Positions 1-10,906 of a stretch of 64,000 bases of DNA are shown one piece after another. This DNA comes from Apiosordaria backusii. Lineage: Eukaryota > Ascomycota > Sordariomycetes > Sordariales > Lasiosphaeriaceae. Under the pieces are notes generated by a model. That model did no database searches, was not told the origin of the DNA, and was given only the letters and a program-made list of their open reading frames with translations. The DNA lies in contig JAUKTV010000014.1 of the NCBI GenBank assembly GCA_030549205.1, forward strand, positions 558,001 through 622,000, read 5' to 3'. Position 1 is the stretch's first letter. Every line of letters starts with the position of its first letter. The position numbers and the translations under genes are program-made.

Positions 1-2076
1 TCAACAACGAGAGATTCTGACACCGCCTGTGCTTTCATCTTTGCTAGTAGAAAGTTTCCACCCGAAGTGCTGACGATGGTATCGCGTATCACCTCGACTT
101 GATCCTGCTCTAGAATGGCAAGGTGTTGGCGAGCAATTGCTGAATCTTGCCCATCCCAGTTGTCTACATCAGTTACAGCCGCCATCACCGTCTTTTCGAT
201 ATCTTCTCGAACATCTTCGGGTGTTATCTTAAGGACTTCAAATTCCTCCCCTACCTCAAGCTGCTCGTCGACTTCCGCATCCTCGCGTGATACCAACAGC
301 ACCTTCAAACGGTCCCTCTGCTCCTGTGACTCGGCCTTATTGATCTTGAAGTCCTCCAAGCAATCAAGGAACCCCTGTTGGCAGTCGAGTGACATTTCAC
401 TGAAGCCGTCTACCACGACTGTTAGGACACCGCGACTGGTTACCTTGGCCACAACTTCAGGCCAAATGGGAAGCAAAACCTCCAAGGTCCAAATCTCATC
501 ATCCGGAACGCCAGTATCTGAGGCTTCGACTGCTTTCAGGTAGGGCGGCACCAAGTAGTGGTGGATCAACTCAGGTTCGACGCGCAGCGCATGATGGAGA
601 GTTGCTCGAAGTAAGTGTTCCAATCTCCTGCGTCCGGGGACCGAATCATCGAGGAAGCAATGAGCAACCTTCTGGGTCGTCGACGGTGGAATGAGATCGG
701 TAATAATATGCCGTGTAAGAAAACTCTTTCCCGAGGCCGGTGGACCTTGAATCCAAAGCATCCTACTTTCTTTGTCGTTCCCAACCCAGTCCCGGAATGC
801 TTTCTTTTCCGCGATCCACCCGCAGGTTCCCACCGTAGCCTGCTTGGCCATGAAATAGCCGTGAAATCCCGTCGGGCATAGTGACTCGATGGCTGCACTG
901 GCTTTGTCGCCAATATGTTCTAGCGCTTTGGAGGCACCCATGAGGTGTTTCAAATGCGACACTACAACCTCAAAGCCGCCTGTAATTTGCTCTCCCGGAT
1001 TCCTTTTTTCGAACTTGCAAATTCCGAGGTGGTCACCATCGAGTTGTAATTCAAATTTCCTTGGAGCGTCCATCCATCCGCGGCCCTCAGCGATCAACTG
1101 TTGTTGCAGTTCCCACCCCTTAGTATGGCGCAATATTTCAAGCAAGAGCACGTCACATCAAAGGGGGGGAGTGGCACTTACGGGCGCTGTTAGTCCTCGC
1201 ATCAACCTTCCTTCAGTGTAATTCACGAAGAACAAGAATTCCTGCAGCCTCCTGAAGTCATGGGTAATTCCCAAAAGCGCCTCACCATTTGCCGCGGCTT
1301 GCTTTTCCATCACCAATGTTGGCCGGATACCCGGGACCGGAGCGTTGGCTTTCAGCACCAGAGTGACAAAATTCTTCCAGTCAGCCCTGTCCAGCCCGTG
1401 ATGTGGCACCGCAAAGAACATCTGTGTATCCTTGTCAATAAGGTACGTTTCAGACTTCTATGAGATATCTGCCCTACCGCTCCTCGTATTGCATGCCATA
1501 GTATCTTGAAGTTGTCTTCAGTTTCGGCTATTAGGATAGCCTTTTTAATCAGCATCCCCCAAGGCTGTGTCCAACAAAGATAATTGGTTTCAGCTCCACT
1601 TTGTCGTTTTCCTCCGGTTTCGGTGCCCGAATCCAGCTTCCTACAAGCCTCATCATTATCCATGCAAGAAGCTCACGTGCATGATCATTGATCTTGCTCA
1701 CATGTGAGGAGCCCTCAGGCTGGTATTGTATTCGAAAGACCAAACCCGCACGTTTTCAATACCGTAATGTTCCAAGTGGAGAAGGTCTTGAGGCCAAATG
1801 GTGCCATCGAGGGCTCGCCATGTTTCCCGGTAGTGGCCGCCAAGCCCGGCGACAAATATGAGCCTTGATATTAGGTGTTAGACGCAAAATTGATATCGAT
1901 TGAAGGATGCAATGGCGAACACACTCTGCATTAACTTTTAGGTTTGCCTCGTCATTCAAGTCTTTAGGGTGGAGGAGGTGGAGCTGTGAAAACACTTGGT
2001 CGTCGCGTGTATAACCGCTCCTCCACCTATGAGGTAGCTGCCAGAACCGTTGGACGGTGTCCTCCACTGAATCCAT
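1..2076 (-). CDS. NACHT-type STAND protein with N-terminal alpha/beta-hydrolase domain (partial, frame-broken)
   Basis: This gene starts at the ATG at 2076 and runs off the left edge. The N-terminal part is a lipase-like alpha/beta-hydrolase of the kind that heads many fungal STAND proteins: an oxyanion-type GLGGHYRETW, the nucleophile elbow GHSLGG near 1560, and FFAVPHHGLD after the elbow. It is followed by a helical linker and a NACHT-type NTPase with a clear Walker A (GPPASGKSF, about 725-750) and a Walker B-like TVVVDGF. Supported introns are 1864-1924, 1422-1477 and 1119-1181 (61, 56, 63 nt). Two single-base frame losses lie at G runs, near 1700 (GGG) and 1556-1560 (GGGGG), so the gene is either disrupted or misassembled. 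The C-terminal repeat domain lies outside the window. Family knowledge: such proteins act as intracellular sensors in fungal incompatibility or innate immunity; the role here is inferred. Confidence 0.8.
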
Positions 2077-2315
2077 CGCTTCTGTATCGCCCTTGGTGAT
2101 AGTGAGTTGAGCGCGGTGAGAGTTTTGTCACCTTGGATGTGTCCCTACCTGGTATGGGGCGAGGTGATGGGCCAATAATATGCGGACACCTTGGTGTTTG
2201 GTACCCAACCAATACCTGCAACCCAACACCCACTTGATGTGTTTGCACCTATTAGCTACGGCCATGAACCGGCGACAAGAAATTTCAAGACAGACGAAAC
2301 TATCACGGCACAAAA

Positions 2316-2855
2316 ATGGAGCGGCCAACCACGTCAAGACCACAACGAAAAGACGATATCACGAGCACTAGCGACGACAATAACAATTGGGACGAAGCAG
2401 TCCCTCGGATATTGGAGCTCCTGGACCAACTCGAGGAAGCCAACGCTGAGTTTGGTGCCTTGGTCTGGGAGTATGACTGGGAGAGGCGCGACATGCTGGA
2501 AGACATCCAAAGCATGCGACAAATGCTCCGAGAAGGCATCGTCGAGTCGTCTTTCTTCCACTCACAAATCCAAAGGGTGCTCGACGCAGACGCCACGGAA
2601 ATTATTTCCGACCTGGAGGCCGCATTAAGAGCCGAGAGGTCCAAGAACTGGGAGCTGTCCTATTACGCGAGGGATATCGAGGAGGACAAATGGAAGTTGC
2701 AGGTCAGAATGCGGGAGATTATTCCAGCACGGGATAATTTGGATCCGCTTTCCAAGGCCAAGACAGCTATGGAACGCGCGTTGGAGATGGAGATTGCGGA
2801 GTTGAGGGAAACGATAAGGAATCCAAAAGGGAGAGGGAGGTCGAAATCCGTGTAG
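2316..2855 (+). CDS. Hypothetical coiled-coil protein
   Basis: Intronless 179-residue protein that I do not recognise. After a polar N-terminus of about 25 residues it is almost wholly charged helix with regular leucine spacing (for example LELLDQLEEANAEF and ISDLEAALRAERSKN), so a coiled coil is likely. The C-terminus is basic (GRGRSKS). No signal peptide or membrane segment is visible. It lies head to head with the NACHT gene, about 240 bp from that gene's start. The start chosen is the first ATG in frame. Codon choice supports a real gene. Confidence 0.6.
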   Translation: MERPTTSRPQRKDDITSTSDDNNNWDEAVPRILELLDQLEEANAEFGALVWEYDWERRDMLEDIQSMRQMLREGIVESSFFHSQIQRVLDADATEIISDLEAALRAERSKNWELSYYARDIEEDKWKLQVRMREIIPARDNLDPLSKAKTAMERALEMEIAELRETIRNPKGRGRSKSV

Positions 2856-3448
2856 GGAGGAGTGGATGCGGGCGGATATTGCGGCTTCCAGCAAAAATAA
2901 GGCGAGCATCGTTTGGAATTCTGCAACTTCTCGACTGCGGGCCTGTGAGCCAATGGATGGCCATGTACCCCTTATCTGTGGCCCCGTCACCCAACGGAGC
3001 CCAATATTTCAACATTTCTGGTTCATTTTTCTGTAATTCAAAGTACCTAAACACCGCTAGAACAACGTCTCCAAGCATTGTCTTTTTCATGAAGCATTTT
3101 AGCTCTTGTGTGACGGTGACTTTTGGGTTGAGAGGGCACAAGGGGTGTGATGGTGAAGTACCTGAATTCTGAAAGAACTAGGCCCAAAGGGTCTTGATAT
3201 CCACAACCTAGACCCTCCTTATCAAATATTGGGCACGAACTATCTGCCAAGAATGTTTTGTTAACGCAGGATACTGTAGTACGCGGGGTGTTCTATGCAT
3301 CTTGTCACAGTTTTGCAAGTCATTGGACGAGAACTGGCAAATGGCGGACATTCTTGGCTCACTTCTGGTATTCAGACCCCATCATGTCAAGATGACCAAT
3401 GTGACGCACTCACTTGAAAGAAGACCCTGGTCCCAGAGGAACCATGTT

Positions 3449-3525
3449 CCTCAAATTTGAGAAACTTCATGCATGCAGGATCCTGTCCCTCATCTTTGAG
3501 GGACATGATGCATGTGGGATCTTCT
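3449..3525. repeat. Imperfect tandem duplication of about 38 bp in a gene-free stretch
   Basis: Two adjacent copies of a roughly 38-bp unit, each reading approximately yCCTCAtcTTTGAGrrAC followed by ATGCATGyrGGATCyT. The surrounding 2856-4552 interval holds no open frame with convincing codon use. I see no other structure there. Confidence 0.45.
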
Positions 3526-4552
3526 CCTCCCCACCCACTGTATTTCTGGGCCCAAAGGGCTAGACTTGTTGCATGACGCATGGAACCTATTGATATGCAC
3601 GAGACTGGCGGCATTTGATCATGTCCCTAGGGGCCCAAGGTTGCCTGCTGTGGGACTGGGGCTGTCTCCGATCCCTGCACGTTCTCCATCCGCTTGGGTA
3701 TCATGCAACCGAGCCTGGTACTAGAGTAAGTATAGAGAGGCAAACTCGGATTGCCAACTTGGTCAGTTATCACCCCAGCGTCCATTCTCTTTCCATTAGC
3801 CCTCCATGCAGATAGGTGTGTAGTTGCTTTCTGCTGGGCATCCTGCAGTACTTGGTGTAACCTGCCCCACTGCCGTGTGTTTCTAGGCCCGGTGAATTGA
3901 GGAGGTAATTTTATTCTGGCACCTTGGCATCACTCTGCGATGTAGGAGGATGATCCCGGGCTTCCCAAGACATCATGGTGTCAAGTGTGAATATGCATCG
4001 CTGCCCCGATGGGAAGCGATCATTCACTTGTGTGGGGGGGCATGCAGCGTTCTGATTATCACACTCAAGTTCTTGACATCTTAGTGCTTGGATACAAACG
4101 ATATGCTGCAGGATGGATACCTGAGTCCTAGAGCATGTTGAACAAGGGAACTTCATTGCTCCCGATGCGACATGGAGATTTGTTGGAGTTACATGATGTT
4201 CCTGTGTGCTTTAGTGTTGAAAACAGGGGTCAATAGTCCCTCAATGTTCCCTATGTCTAAGAAGTGAAAATGAGTGAACGACTGTGTTGGGTTCTTAGGC
4301 TCTGACTCTTTGATTGGCGCCTGACAACACCATCATCCATGGCGTAGATGGAGCCATTTGCCCCCGTCATATCAAACGGTGAGCTACATAATCAAGTAAT
4401 CACATTAATCCCCAGCTCGACCAGTCAGATGATCTTGGCTTCAGCTCTGAATTCTGAACAAACCTCTCGAACTTGACGATACCCACGCGAGCAAAGCTCA
4501 GCTCCATCTCCCCCACATCACCAGATCTGGGCTCCGAACAACCTCAAAAAAG

Positions 4553-4612
4553 GTGAGACTCTCTGGCCCCTCAAATCTGCCTTAGTGATTAACTGACGCG
4601 ATGTGTTTTCAG
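4553..4612 (+). other. Probable 5'-UTR intron of the ankyrin gene
   Basis: Begins GTGAGA, contains the branch-like AACTGAC about 18 nt before the end, and ends TTTTCAG exactly before the ATG at 4613. No upstream ATG gives a usable coding exon, so it is best read as a leader intron. An in-frame ATG at 4601 lies inside it and is unlikely to be used. Confidence 0.6.
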
Positions 4613-5530
4613 ATGTCGACTGATGTAGACCGCGCAGCAGCGTCGTTGCGCGCTGCCGCAGCTGGTGGATTTGTGGCTCTTGTTAGGATGCTCCTCAAGA
4701 AGCACAAAGCAAAGTACCCGGAAGAATTTGTGGACGGTATTTTGAACGGTCAGGACAAAGATGGAGCCAGCCCCTTGTTCCATGCCGCTTTTGTTGGTCA
4801 TGTAGAGGTGGTCGAAGTACTTCTTGCTCAAGATGGCATCGAGGTCAACCAGAAGAATGGCAAGGACGTGACTCCCTTGCGAGCGGCATTGGGCAATGAC
4901 AATCCTGACGCAGCCGAATTGCTGCTCGAACACGAAGAAAAGGATGCTGACGGTAAAGATACGGGTGTGTTGGCCGTGGATGGCAGCAAGGAATTCCATC
5001 AGAATTGGAATCCGCTTTGTCACGCCTCGGCTGGTGGTTATATTTATGTTGTTAACTTGCTTCTCAAGAGGGGCAATGTCAAGGGGGAGGATGTCAAGGA
5101 GGACAATGCCGAGGGGGACGATGACAAGGGGGACAATGACAAGGGGGGCAATGACAAGGGGGCCAATGACAAGGGGGACAATGCCAAGGAGAAAGAGGAT
5201 GCGACCGCCCCTATACCTTCGGAGTTGGAGTTGAAGAATGGCGATGGAATGACGGCGCTGTATTTGGCTGCCAGTGGTGGACACACTAGAGTCGTGAAAA
5301 GTCTCTTGAAAGCTGGGGCAAATGTGAATGAGTTGAGCAAAGGGAACCTTACGCCTCTATACGGAGCTGCCAGCGGGGGCCATGCTCGGATTGTCGAGAT
5401 TCTTCTCGATAACGGGGCGAAACAGAAACACCGGAGTGATGAGGGAGATACTGCTCTGGACGCGGCCGTGAAGGGTGGGCATGGGGCTGTTGCCGAGTTG
5501 TTGATGGAACACGACGCGTCCCATGACTAG
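4613..5530 (+). CDS. Ankyrin-repeat protein
   Basis: About 305 residues. Ankyrin helices are plain: GASPLFHAAFVGHVEVVEVL, MTALYLAASGGHTRVVKSLL, LTPLYGAASGGHARIVEIL and TALDAAVKGGHGAVAELL. At least five to six repeats span the protein, interrupted around residues 155-190 by a charged low-complexity insert encoded by a 15-bp minisatellite. No signal peptide or membrane segment. Ankyrin repeats mediate protein binding; the partner is unknown. The start is set at 4613 because a well-formed intron acceptor ends just before it. A Ser/Leu-rich open frame on the opposite strand is an antisense shadow. Confidence 0.85.
   Translation: MSTDVDRAAASLRAAAAGGFVALVRMLLKKHKAKYPEEFVDGILNGQDKDGASPLFHAAFVGHVEVVEVLLAQDGIEVNQKNGKDVTPLRAALGNDNPDAAELLLEHEEKDADGKDTGVLAVDGSKEFHQNWNPLCHASAGGYIYVVNLLLKRGNVKGEDVKEDNAEGDDDKGDNDKGGNDKGANDKGDNAKEKEDATAPIPSELELKNGDGMTALYLAASGGHTRVVKSLLKAGANVNELSKGNLTPLYGAASGGHARIVEILLDNGAKQKHRSDEGDTALDAAVKGGHGAVAELLMEHDASHD
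5096..5188 (+). repeat. 15-bp coding minisatellite inside the ankyrin gene
   Basis: About five to six tandem copies of a 15-bp unit near GGGGGACAATGACAA encode a pentapeptide repeat (KGDND, KGGND, KGAND and so on). Its phase keeps the reading frame, so copy number could vary without breaking the protein. Confidence 0.85.
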
Positions 5531-6216
5531 GCCTAGGGAAATGTGGATGATTCTGAGCCAGACAGGGCGGAGAGCTCTGTGGGAACACCGTGTATCTAGA
5601 CCGTGACAGGTTGGTTACCTAGATTGGGTAGTTCAACAGTTCCAACAATGGTACCAGGTACTTGTCCCATGTATCACTCAGCCGGCTAAAAGTGCCCTGT
5701 TCTTATGAAGCAGCCGATGTGACAATCCAGAACAAGTCTCGAAAATAAACTTTGAACTCGCCGGCTCAAGTAGGAATCCTAGGTAGGTACCCAATAAAGG
5801 TTTTGACTTCGTGGACCAAACTATTGCAGCCCATTGCTTGCAACCTTCCCTCGCACCTCAAATAGTCACCATGTATAGACAAACGGATCACCAGTCGCTT
5901 AATCCCGCGTTGAATCTAGCCCTCTTCCCATCTCACTCATTAAAAGAAAATAGCCTTTGCGATGTACTTAGTCTTTGGCGATAATAGGATATAGACACGT
6001 TGTATCTCAGGCCATGAAAGTTGGTGGCAGTGAGTTAAGATAATCCATCTTGATGTAACATCGACCCAAGGTGATGGATGCCCATGAACGTGGAAGGGTA
6101 CGAGAGTGATGACACGCTGGAGCCACAGGGCATCATAAGTACGGTGACATTGTTCCAATACAATTGTTGAAGGTTATTATGTACAATTCGGCTGAATACA
6201 AAGTAGTAGATCTCCC
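5531..6216. other. Intergenic, no gene seen
   Basis: About 690 bp of mixed composition downstream of the ankyrin gene. No convincing open frame or repeat. Confidence 0.5.
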
Positions 6217-6564
6217 CTACGGCGCCTCCTTAAACTCCTCATCCTGCCTCCAGTATAATGGATCGCCCACCTCCTCAATGGCCATGAGCGAAGGGTATAA
6301 ATCGTCCTTGTTGGCGATGATCAGAGCGTCTCGCGCGATTCTGATCTCCTTTCTGAGTTGTTGAATGATCTCAATGAGACTGTTGACCCTTGCCCTTGCC
6401 TTTTTGATGAACGGTAAAACTTCCTCCTTGACTTGGGAGGCAATGTCCCGTGTTGTCTTGTAAGCGTTGGTGAGCGTCTCGGCGTAAGCAGCTGTATCGA
6501 GCTTGAGGCCCTTCGATCGGTAGCTCTGCTTCTCCGGGTACGGGGTTTCTTTTTTGGGAGGCAT
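6217..6564 (-). CDS. Small hypothetical helical protein
   Basis: 115 residues from the ATG at 6564 (start MPPKKETPYPEK). An in-frame ATG ten codons upstream has a weaker context. The protein is basic at the N-terminus, then mostly amphipathic helix (residues about 25-80), and ends acidic. No signal or membrane segment. I do not recognise a family. It stands alone between intergenic stretches. Confidence 0.5.
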   Translation of the reverse strand: MPPKKETPYPEKQSYRSKGLKLDTAAYAETLTNAYKTTRDIASQVKEEVLPFIKKARARVNSLIEIIQQLRKEIRIARDALIIANKDDLYPSLMAIEEVGDPLYWRQDEEFKEAP

Positions 6565-6944
6565 TGTGAACAGGGGTCTGAGTATCAGGTTCAAGTTCTT
6601 TGCTCTGTTGATTCGTGATGATTAGACACTCGTACCACGTCATGTCACTGCAACGGGGGCGACAGGAATGGGTTTACCTCTGTGTCCACGTAAGGGTCAA
6701 GGAAATGATTCAAAGGGGAGAGGTTCGTCTGTTGGATCAGTCTGAGCCACAACTTTCCATCAACAAGTCAAACGATATCAAGCCAAGTGGCACCATCTAC
6801 TCACTCAGTGCCAATTGACGGTTTAAATGGGCCACGTATGTGAACTATGGGAATTCTTTCACCCTCTGGGACTCTCGAAGTCTGTTGCAGGTGGCTCCGG
6901 AAACCCAATCCAACCATGTGCACCCTTCGCCGCGTCTTTGGCTT

Positions 6945-7217
6945 TCAACTCTCTAGGGCCAATCGATATGACAGCAACAACTCGCTTAGCACCGATCCAT
7001 TGACAATCTGGATCTCAATCTGCAACTGTGAGCGGCTCACAGGATCCACTGCTGCGCATAAAGGGTTTCCAAACGCGATATGGTGTCTCCTCTTTGCCGG
7101 GTCTAGGCCCCAACTCGTTTCTCCGTCGGATCTGGTTTTGACTCGCAGCCGCGCTTTGCGCAAAAAGATACGATGGAACAAATCTGGAGTACCTGTGGTA
7201 ACAAGTTTGAGTTCCAA
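6945..7217 (-). CDS. Doubtful small open frame
   Basis: About 90 residues with a plausible mixed composition (for example SQLQIEIQIVNGSV). It has no family signature and no clear splice or promoter context. An overlapping frame on the other strand (6847-7317) is also open and looks less protein-like. It could be a remnant or chance. Confidence 0.2.
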   Translation of the reverse strand: MELKLVTTGTPDLFHRIFLRKARLRVKTRSDGETSWGLDPAKRRHHIAFGNPLCAAVDPVSRSQLQIEIQIVNGSVLSELLLSYRLALES

Positions 7218-7622
7218 TCATGATACAACCGTACATTGGGCACCTACCTTAGGTATGGTAGGTAAGTATCGGGCTTCTTCGCTCCTGTCGTCGTCTATTA
7301 TCTCCATAGGATCATGATGCACAAAGGGTGCGCACTAACTTGAATGCAGAAGAACGATGCCACGCTGTACACACTAAGATTCGGGCCGTGACCAGCACCA
7401 CAAAATCATAAACAAGCTCCAATCATCCATATCCAGCGTCACATCTCCCCACGTTGGGCTCATCTAGCGCTGCCACTCCAGCCTATCCAAGGCGCCAAGG
7501 ACAAAAGACAGCCTGGGCTGAGATGCAGAAACCACAAAATCCCCCATCGATGTTGATCTTCTGCGATGGGTTCCTTCATTGGACTAGCGTCTGCAGTCCC
7601 TGCATTCTCATCACCAGTTTGC

Positions 7623-8804
7623 CTAGGCTGGAGCTGCAGGCGCCTGGCCCCGAACAGCAAGACCCTTTGCAGCCGACTCAATGGCCATCCAGACAGTATC
7701 GAAACGCGGATCATCCTGGAAAAACTTACACATGCTTGAGTGATTACCCCCAAGCATCATGATGTCTTCATGGGCGATGCCCATTACCGACGATGCCTTG
7801 TCGACGATCTATTGTCTCTAGTCAGCTGCAGCCCCAGCGAATCACTGGCACTGGGATGGACACGGGAACCCACCAAGTCTCGAAGCCCTGGATGTATATG
7901 CTGCTCGTAAAATGTCACCAGAGCGTACCTCTGTGCAACATGGCGGAAGTCGTCGGAGATGTCGCGTAATTCGTGTGAGTGGGGCGTGAGGAGCGAGAGA
8001 AACCGCATTCTGGTCCAGCCAACGGCAGTGATCTTATGCACAGGGTCCAGCGTCTTGGCTGCATCAGATCCCCGATGCGGCGTTCCAAAGAAGACCTGTG
8101 ATGAGTTGTTAGCGAGTTGTTGACAAGTCACAAAAGTGAAACCCACAATCCCTCTTGTTGCATCGGCAATGTCACGGAAGGTCTGATTATGTATGTCGTT
8201 TGCTGTGGAGATGGCCTGAAGATTGTCAGCATCTGGCTTGCCACTGCACCCAAGTGAGTCCCGTCAGGTAGGTAGTCTTGCCTGCTTGATGATGATCCCA
8301 CCTAAACTGTGTACGACGAAGACAATCGGACCATCCGAACCGAGGGCTCTACGCTTTGTCTGTAGCAGGCCAAGGAGTTGCTCTGCGACGCTTGCTACTG
8401 AAGCTTTAGATGTGTTATGCCACACTTTGCTCTCGTACTGAAACGTCATGATCCGCGCGTTCGTGAGTTTCTCTGGAAGAAGTTGAACAGGCCAGAAAAC
8501 ACTGTCGTCCGCTTTTTTCCGCCATGAGCTCTTGGCCTCGCCTTGATAAGTCCAAGTCTGCACGCAGTGACCATTCAAGCCGTGAACAAAAACGATGCTT
8601 TGAAGTGGAAGCTTCGTTAGCCCAAGAAATGTAAAAAGTCTCGGCCCTGCGAGGTTGAGCAAGGGAGGCTATGGGCGCATTGACGTACTCGATGAGTGGC
8701 TTGCCATTGTTCCGGTCGTTCTTGGGCGGCTCGAACACATGGTGAAGGCCCCCCTCGCCTTTTTTTGCGTATTCAAGTTCAACTGCAATCTTCTTGGGGT
8801 CCAT
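7623..8804 (-). CDS. Alpha/beta-hydrolase (DUF676/SERAC1-like lipase fold), stand-alone
   Basis: Five exons give about 302 residues. Introns: 8598-8688, 8216-8281, 8096-8146, 7809-7873 (91, 66, 51, 65 nt). The second begins GC rather than GT (CAG|GCAAGA ... TTCAG|GCC) and is the only splice that preserves IIIKQA-ISTAND. Motifs in order: IVFVHGLNGH (oxyanion region), VVHSLGG (nucleophile Ser), FFGTPHRGSD, and near the C-terminus HEDIMMLGGNHSSMCKF, which likely carries the catalytic His. The spliced length is a clean multiple of three. This is the same domain that heads the NACHT gene at the left edge, here without an NTPase. It is divergently arranged with its paralogue at 9286-10505. Substrate unknown. 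Possible roles are an esterase or a signalling partner in a STAND-type system (inference). Confidence 0.85.
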
Positions 8805-9285
8805 CGTAAATTTTCAGGGATGGAACGAAGAACTTCCACGGGGTAGTGAGAAAAGAGAAAATTTAGGTCCATGAAAAGGGGTCTTTTAGGTTCGTCCAGT
8901 GGTGTTTACATACTTGGAGCTGTTGAGCGTCAGGTTGAGCGTCGGGTTGAGCTGAGCCATGCGCCGTCTTGGGCGGCGGTAAACCTCCCATCCGTTTTGA
9001 GGCCAAAAGGCTGCCATGGCCGCCCAGAGCGACACGCCTCAAGCAGCGATTCGCCAGCTGAACAAGCTGATATGTCTGACATGGCCACGTCGGCATTATG
9101 AATCGGTCCCAGTCTCGGTCAAGGCTCGCTCGATCCAATGGATGAGTCGGGTACCTTTGATATCCCCTCGCATATAATGGGACCCGATGTCAATCGACAG
9201 CAGCTTTCTAATCCACACATAACAAAGACGGCCACTACCTTAAGAAACTTCACAGAGGGGCAGACAACCCCAGGGCGAAACAGCA
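8805..9285. promoter_or_regulatory. Shared divergent promoter region of the two hydrolase paralogues
   Basis: About 480 bp between the divergent start codons at 8804 and 9286. No TATA box is distinctive. Near 8935-8950 a short GTTGAGCGTC-type direct repeat is visible. A shared promoter is an inference from layout. Confidence 0.35.
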
Positions 9286-10505
9286 ATGTCAGACCGAGTG
9301 TTTCTCCAGCAGCTCTATCCGAACCCAGACGCTGTGGTGAAAGAGGCCCCAAACATCGAGTATGCTCCACCCTGTTGTATCACAAAACAACCCACAACGC
9401 TCACAAATCCGCAACACTCATTAGCATCGTCCTCATCCACGGCGTCAACGGTGGCGCGATCAAGACATGGGAGTGTACCAAGGACCAGAATAAGAACTTG
9501 CTCGACCCAGTGGTTTGGCCCCGAGATCTGCTCCCTCAGCAATTCCCAAGAGCAAGAATCCTAGCATTTGGATACAATGGAGACATTTACCGCAACGACT
9601 CCCTGGCAGGGATCCGGGACTTGGGCAAGACCCTCCTTTCATACCTGACGCTGAAACGACAAGACGTCGAACCCAGCCGCCCGATCCTCTTCATCGCTCA
9701 TTGCCTGGGAGGAATCATCGTCAAACAGGCTCTTCACACAGCGCACTACGAGCGCGATTACAGCCGCATCGCGAAAGAAACAGCCGGCATTGTAAGCTCC
9801 CAATCCTTGTCCCCCTACCCGTGACGCAGCCTCACTCACCGTGCCGTCAAGTTCTTCTTCGGCACACCTCACCTCTCCTCCTCAAAAGACAAGTGGGATC
9901 ACCTCGTCAAAGCCTACTCCTCTCTCGACAAACCATCCGGCTGGCTCAGACGCTCCCGTCTCGTCAAGGCCCTCCAGAAGGACTCAGACGAACTCGTCGA
10001 TCTCATGAACAAATTCCGCCACATGATGGTAAAAGACAACAGGGGCGTTGACCGGTCAGGAAAGACCTCCATGAGATGGACCATTGTCAATTTCTACGAA
10101 ACGGTCGAGTATCCGGGTGCCAAGGCGTGTATCGTTGATATGACAGCGGCTCAGATGAATGTGCCTGGCGAGATCCTGAAGGCAGTGCACCGTGACCATG
10201 CTGGAATGTGCCAGTTTGCAACTGAAGAAGACCCTGCGTTTCAGGAGCTGTGCGCTGAGATTAAGAAACTGGTTCCGGAAGAGTACCGACAGGTCGGTGT
10301 TTTCGAATGGAGGGTGAAGAATGATGGGGAGGAGGATGAATTGCGGGCTGAGGAAAGGGCTGGTAGTCGTATGATCGAGGAAAGGGCTGGCAATCATATA
10401 ATTGGGGACCAGCGTCAGGGGTATTATCTGGAGGAGAGGAAACCTGAGCTATCAGACATTCTTGGGCCGAGGGTGGTCGAGGTGGCTGAGACTGTTCAAA
10501 CCTGA
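9286..10505 (+). CDS. Alpha/beta-hydrolase (DUF676/SERAC1-like), paralogue of 7623-8804
   Basis: Three exons give about 364 residues. Introns are 9360-9424 and 9792-9851 (65, 60 nt). Motifs: IVLIHGVNGG, then IAHCLGGIIVKQAL (nucleophile elbow with Cys directly before Leu-Gly-Gly, so the usual Ser is replaced by Cys), and FFFGTPHLSS. Both introns match positions and phase in the divergent paralogue (GA|C before the IV-VHG strand, and directly before the FFGTPH strand). HRDHAGMCQF likely carries the catalytic His. The C-terminal 60 residues are charged and contain two copies of an EERAG-type repeat. The Ser to Cys change may alter or abolish activity. The start at 9286 was chosen because it alone joins correctly to exon 2. 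Confidence 0.85.
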
Positions 10506-10906
10506 CAATGCGGAGGCATTTCTAGGGAGTTATCACAACTTAATTATATACCACCTTTTGTCATTTCTGTAACTGATATTCATAATATCGTCAAACCGTT
10601 GCTTTCCCTCTGTTGGCTTCTGAGCCCCTAGGCCCCTTACTTTATACAGCGTTGCATAACCATCCACAAGATGTGCATAAGTCACGCACGTGCATAGGGC
10701 AGGCCTTGCATAGCTTAAGTACATCTGCATAACGCCGGTACATCTACATAACTCCACCTTCACATCACCACAGCAACCCCCCCTTTTTTGAACAGACCAC
10801 ACACACTCCACCATAGATGCTTCACCGTGAACGTTCCCTGGTTTTATTTTCATATCCACCCAGTCCTACTGCTCTCTCCCCGAGACACACCTGGTTCGCT
10901 TTTATC

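Noticed and set aside
115..543. Plus-strand Ser/Thr-rich open frame
   Set aside because: It lies antisense to the NACHT coding sequence, whose own frame shows Walker motifs and good codon use.
566..913. Minus-strand Arg-rich open frame over the P-loop region
   Set aside because: It is one base out of phase with the NACHT frame carrying GPPASGKSF.
4589..5284. Long minus-strand frame with Leu/Ile/Val-Pro repeats
   Set aside because: Antisense of the ankyrin minisatellite; the repetitive hydrophobic look comes from the 15-bp repeat.
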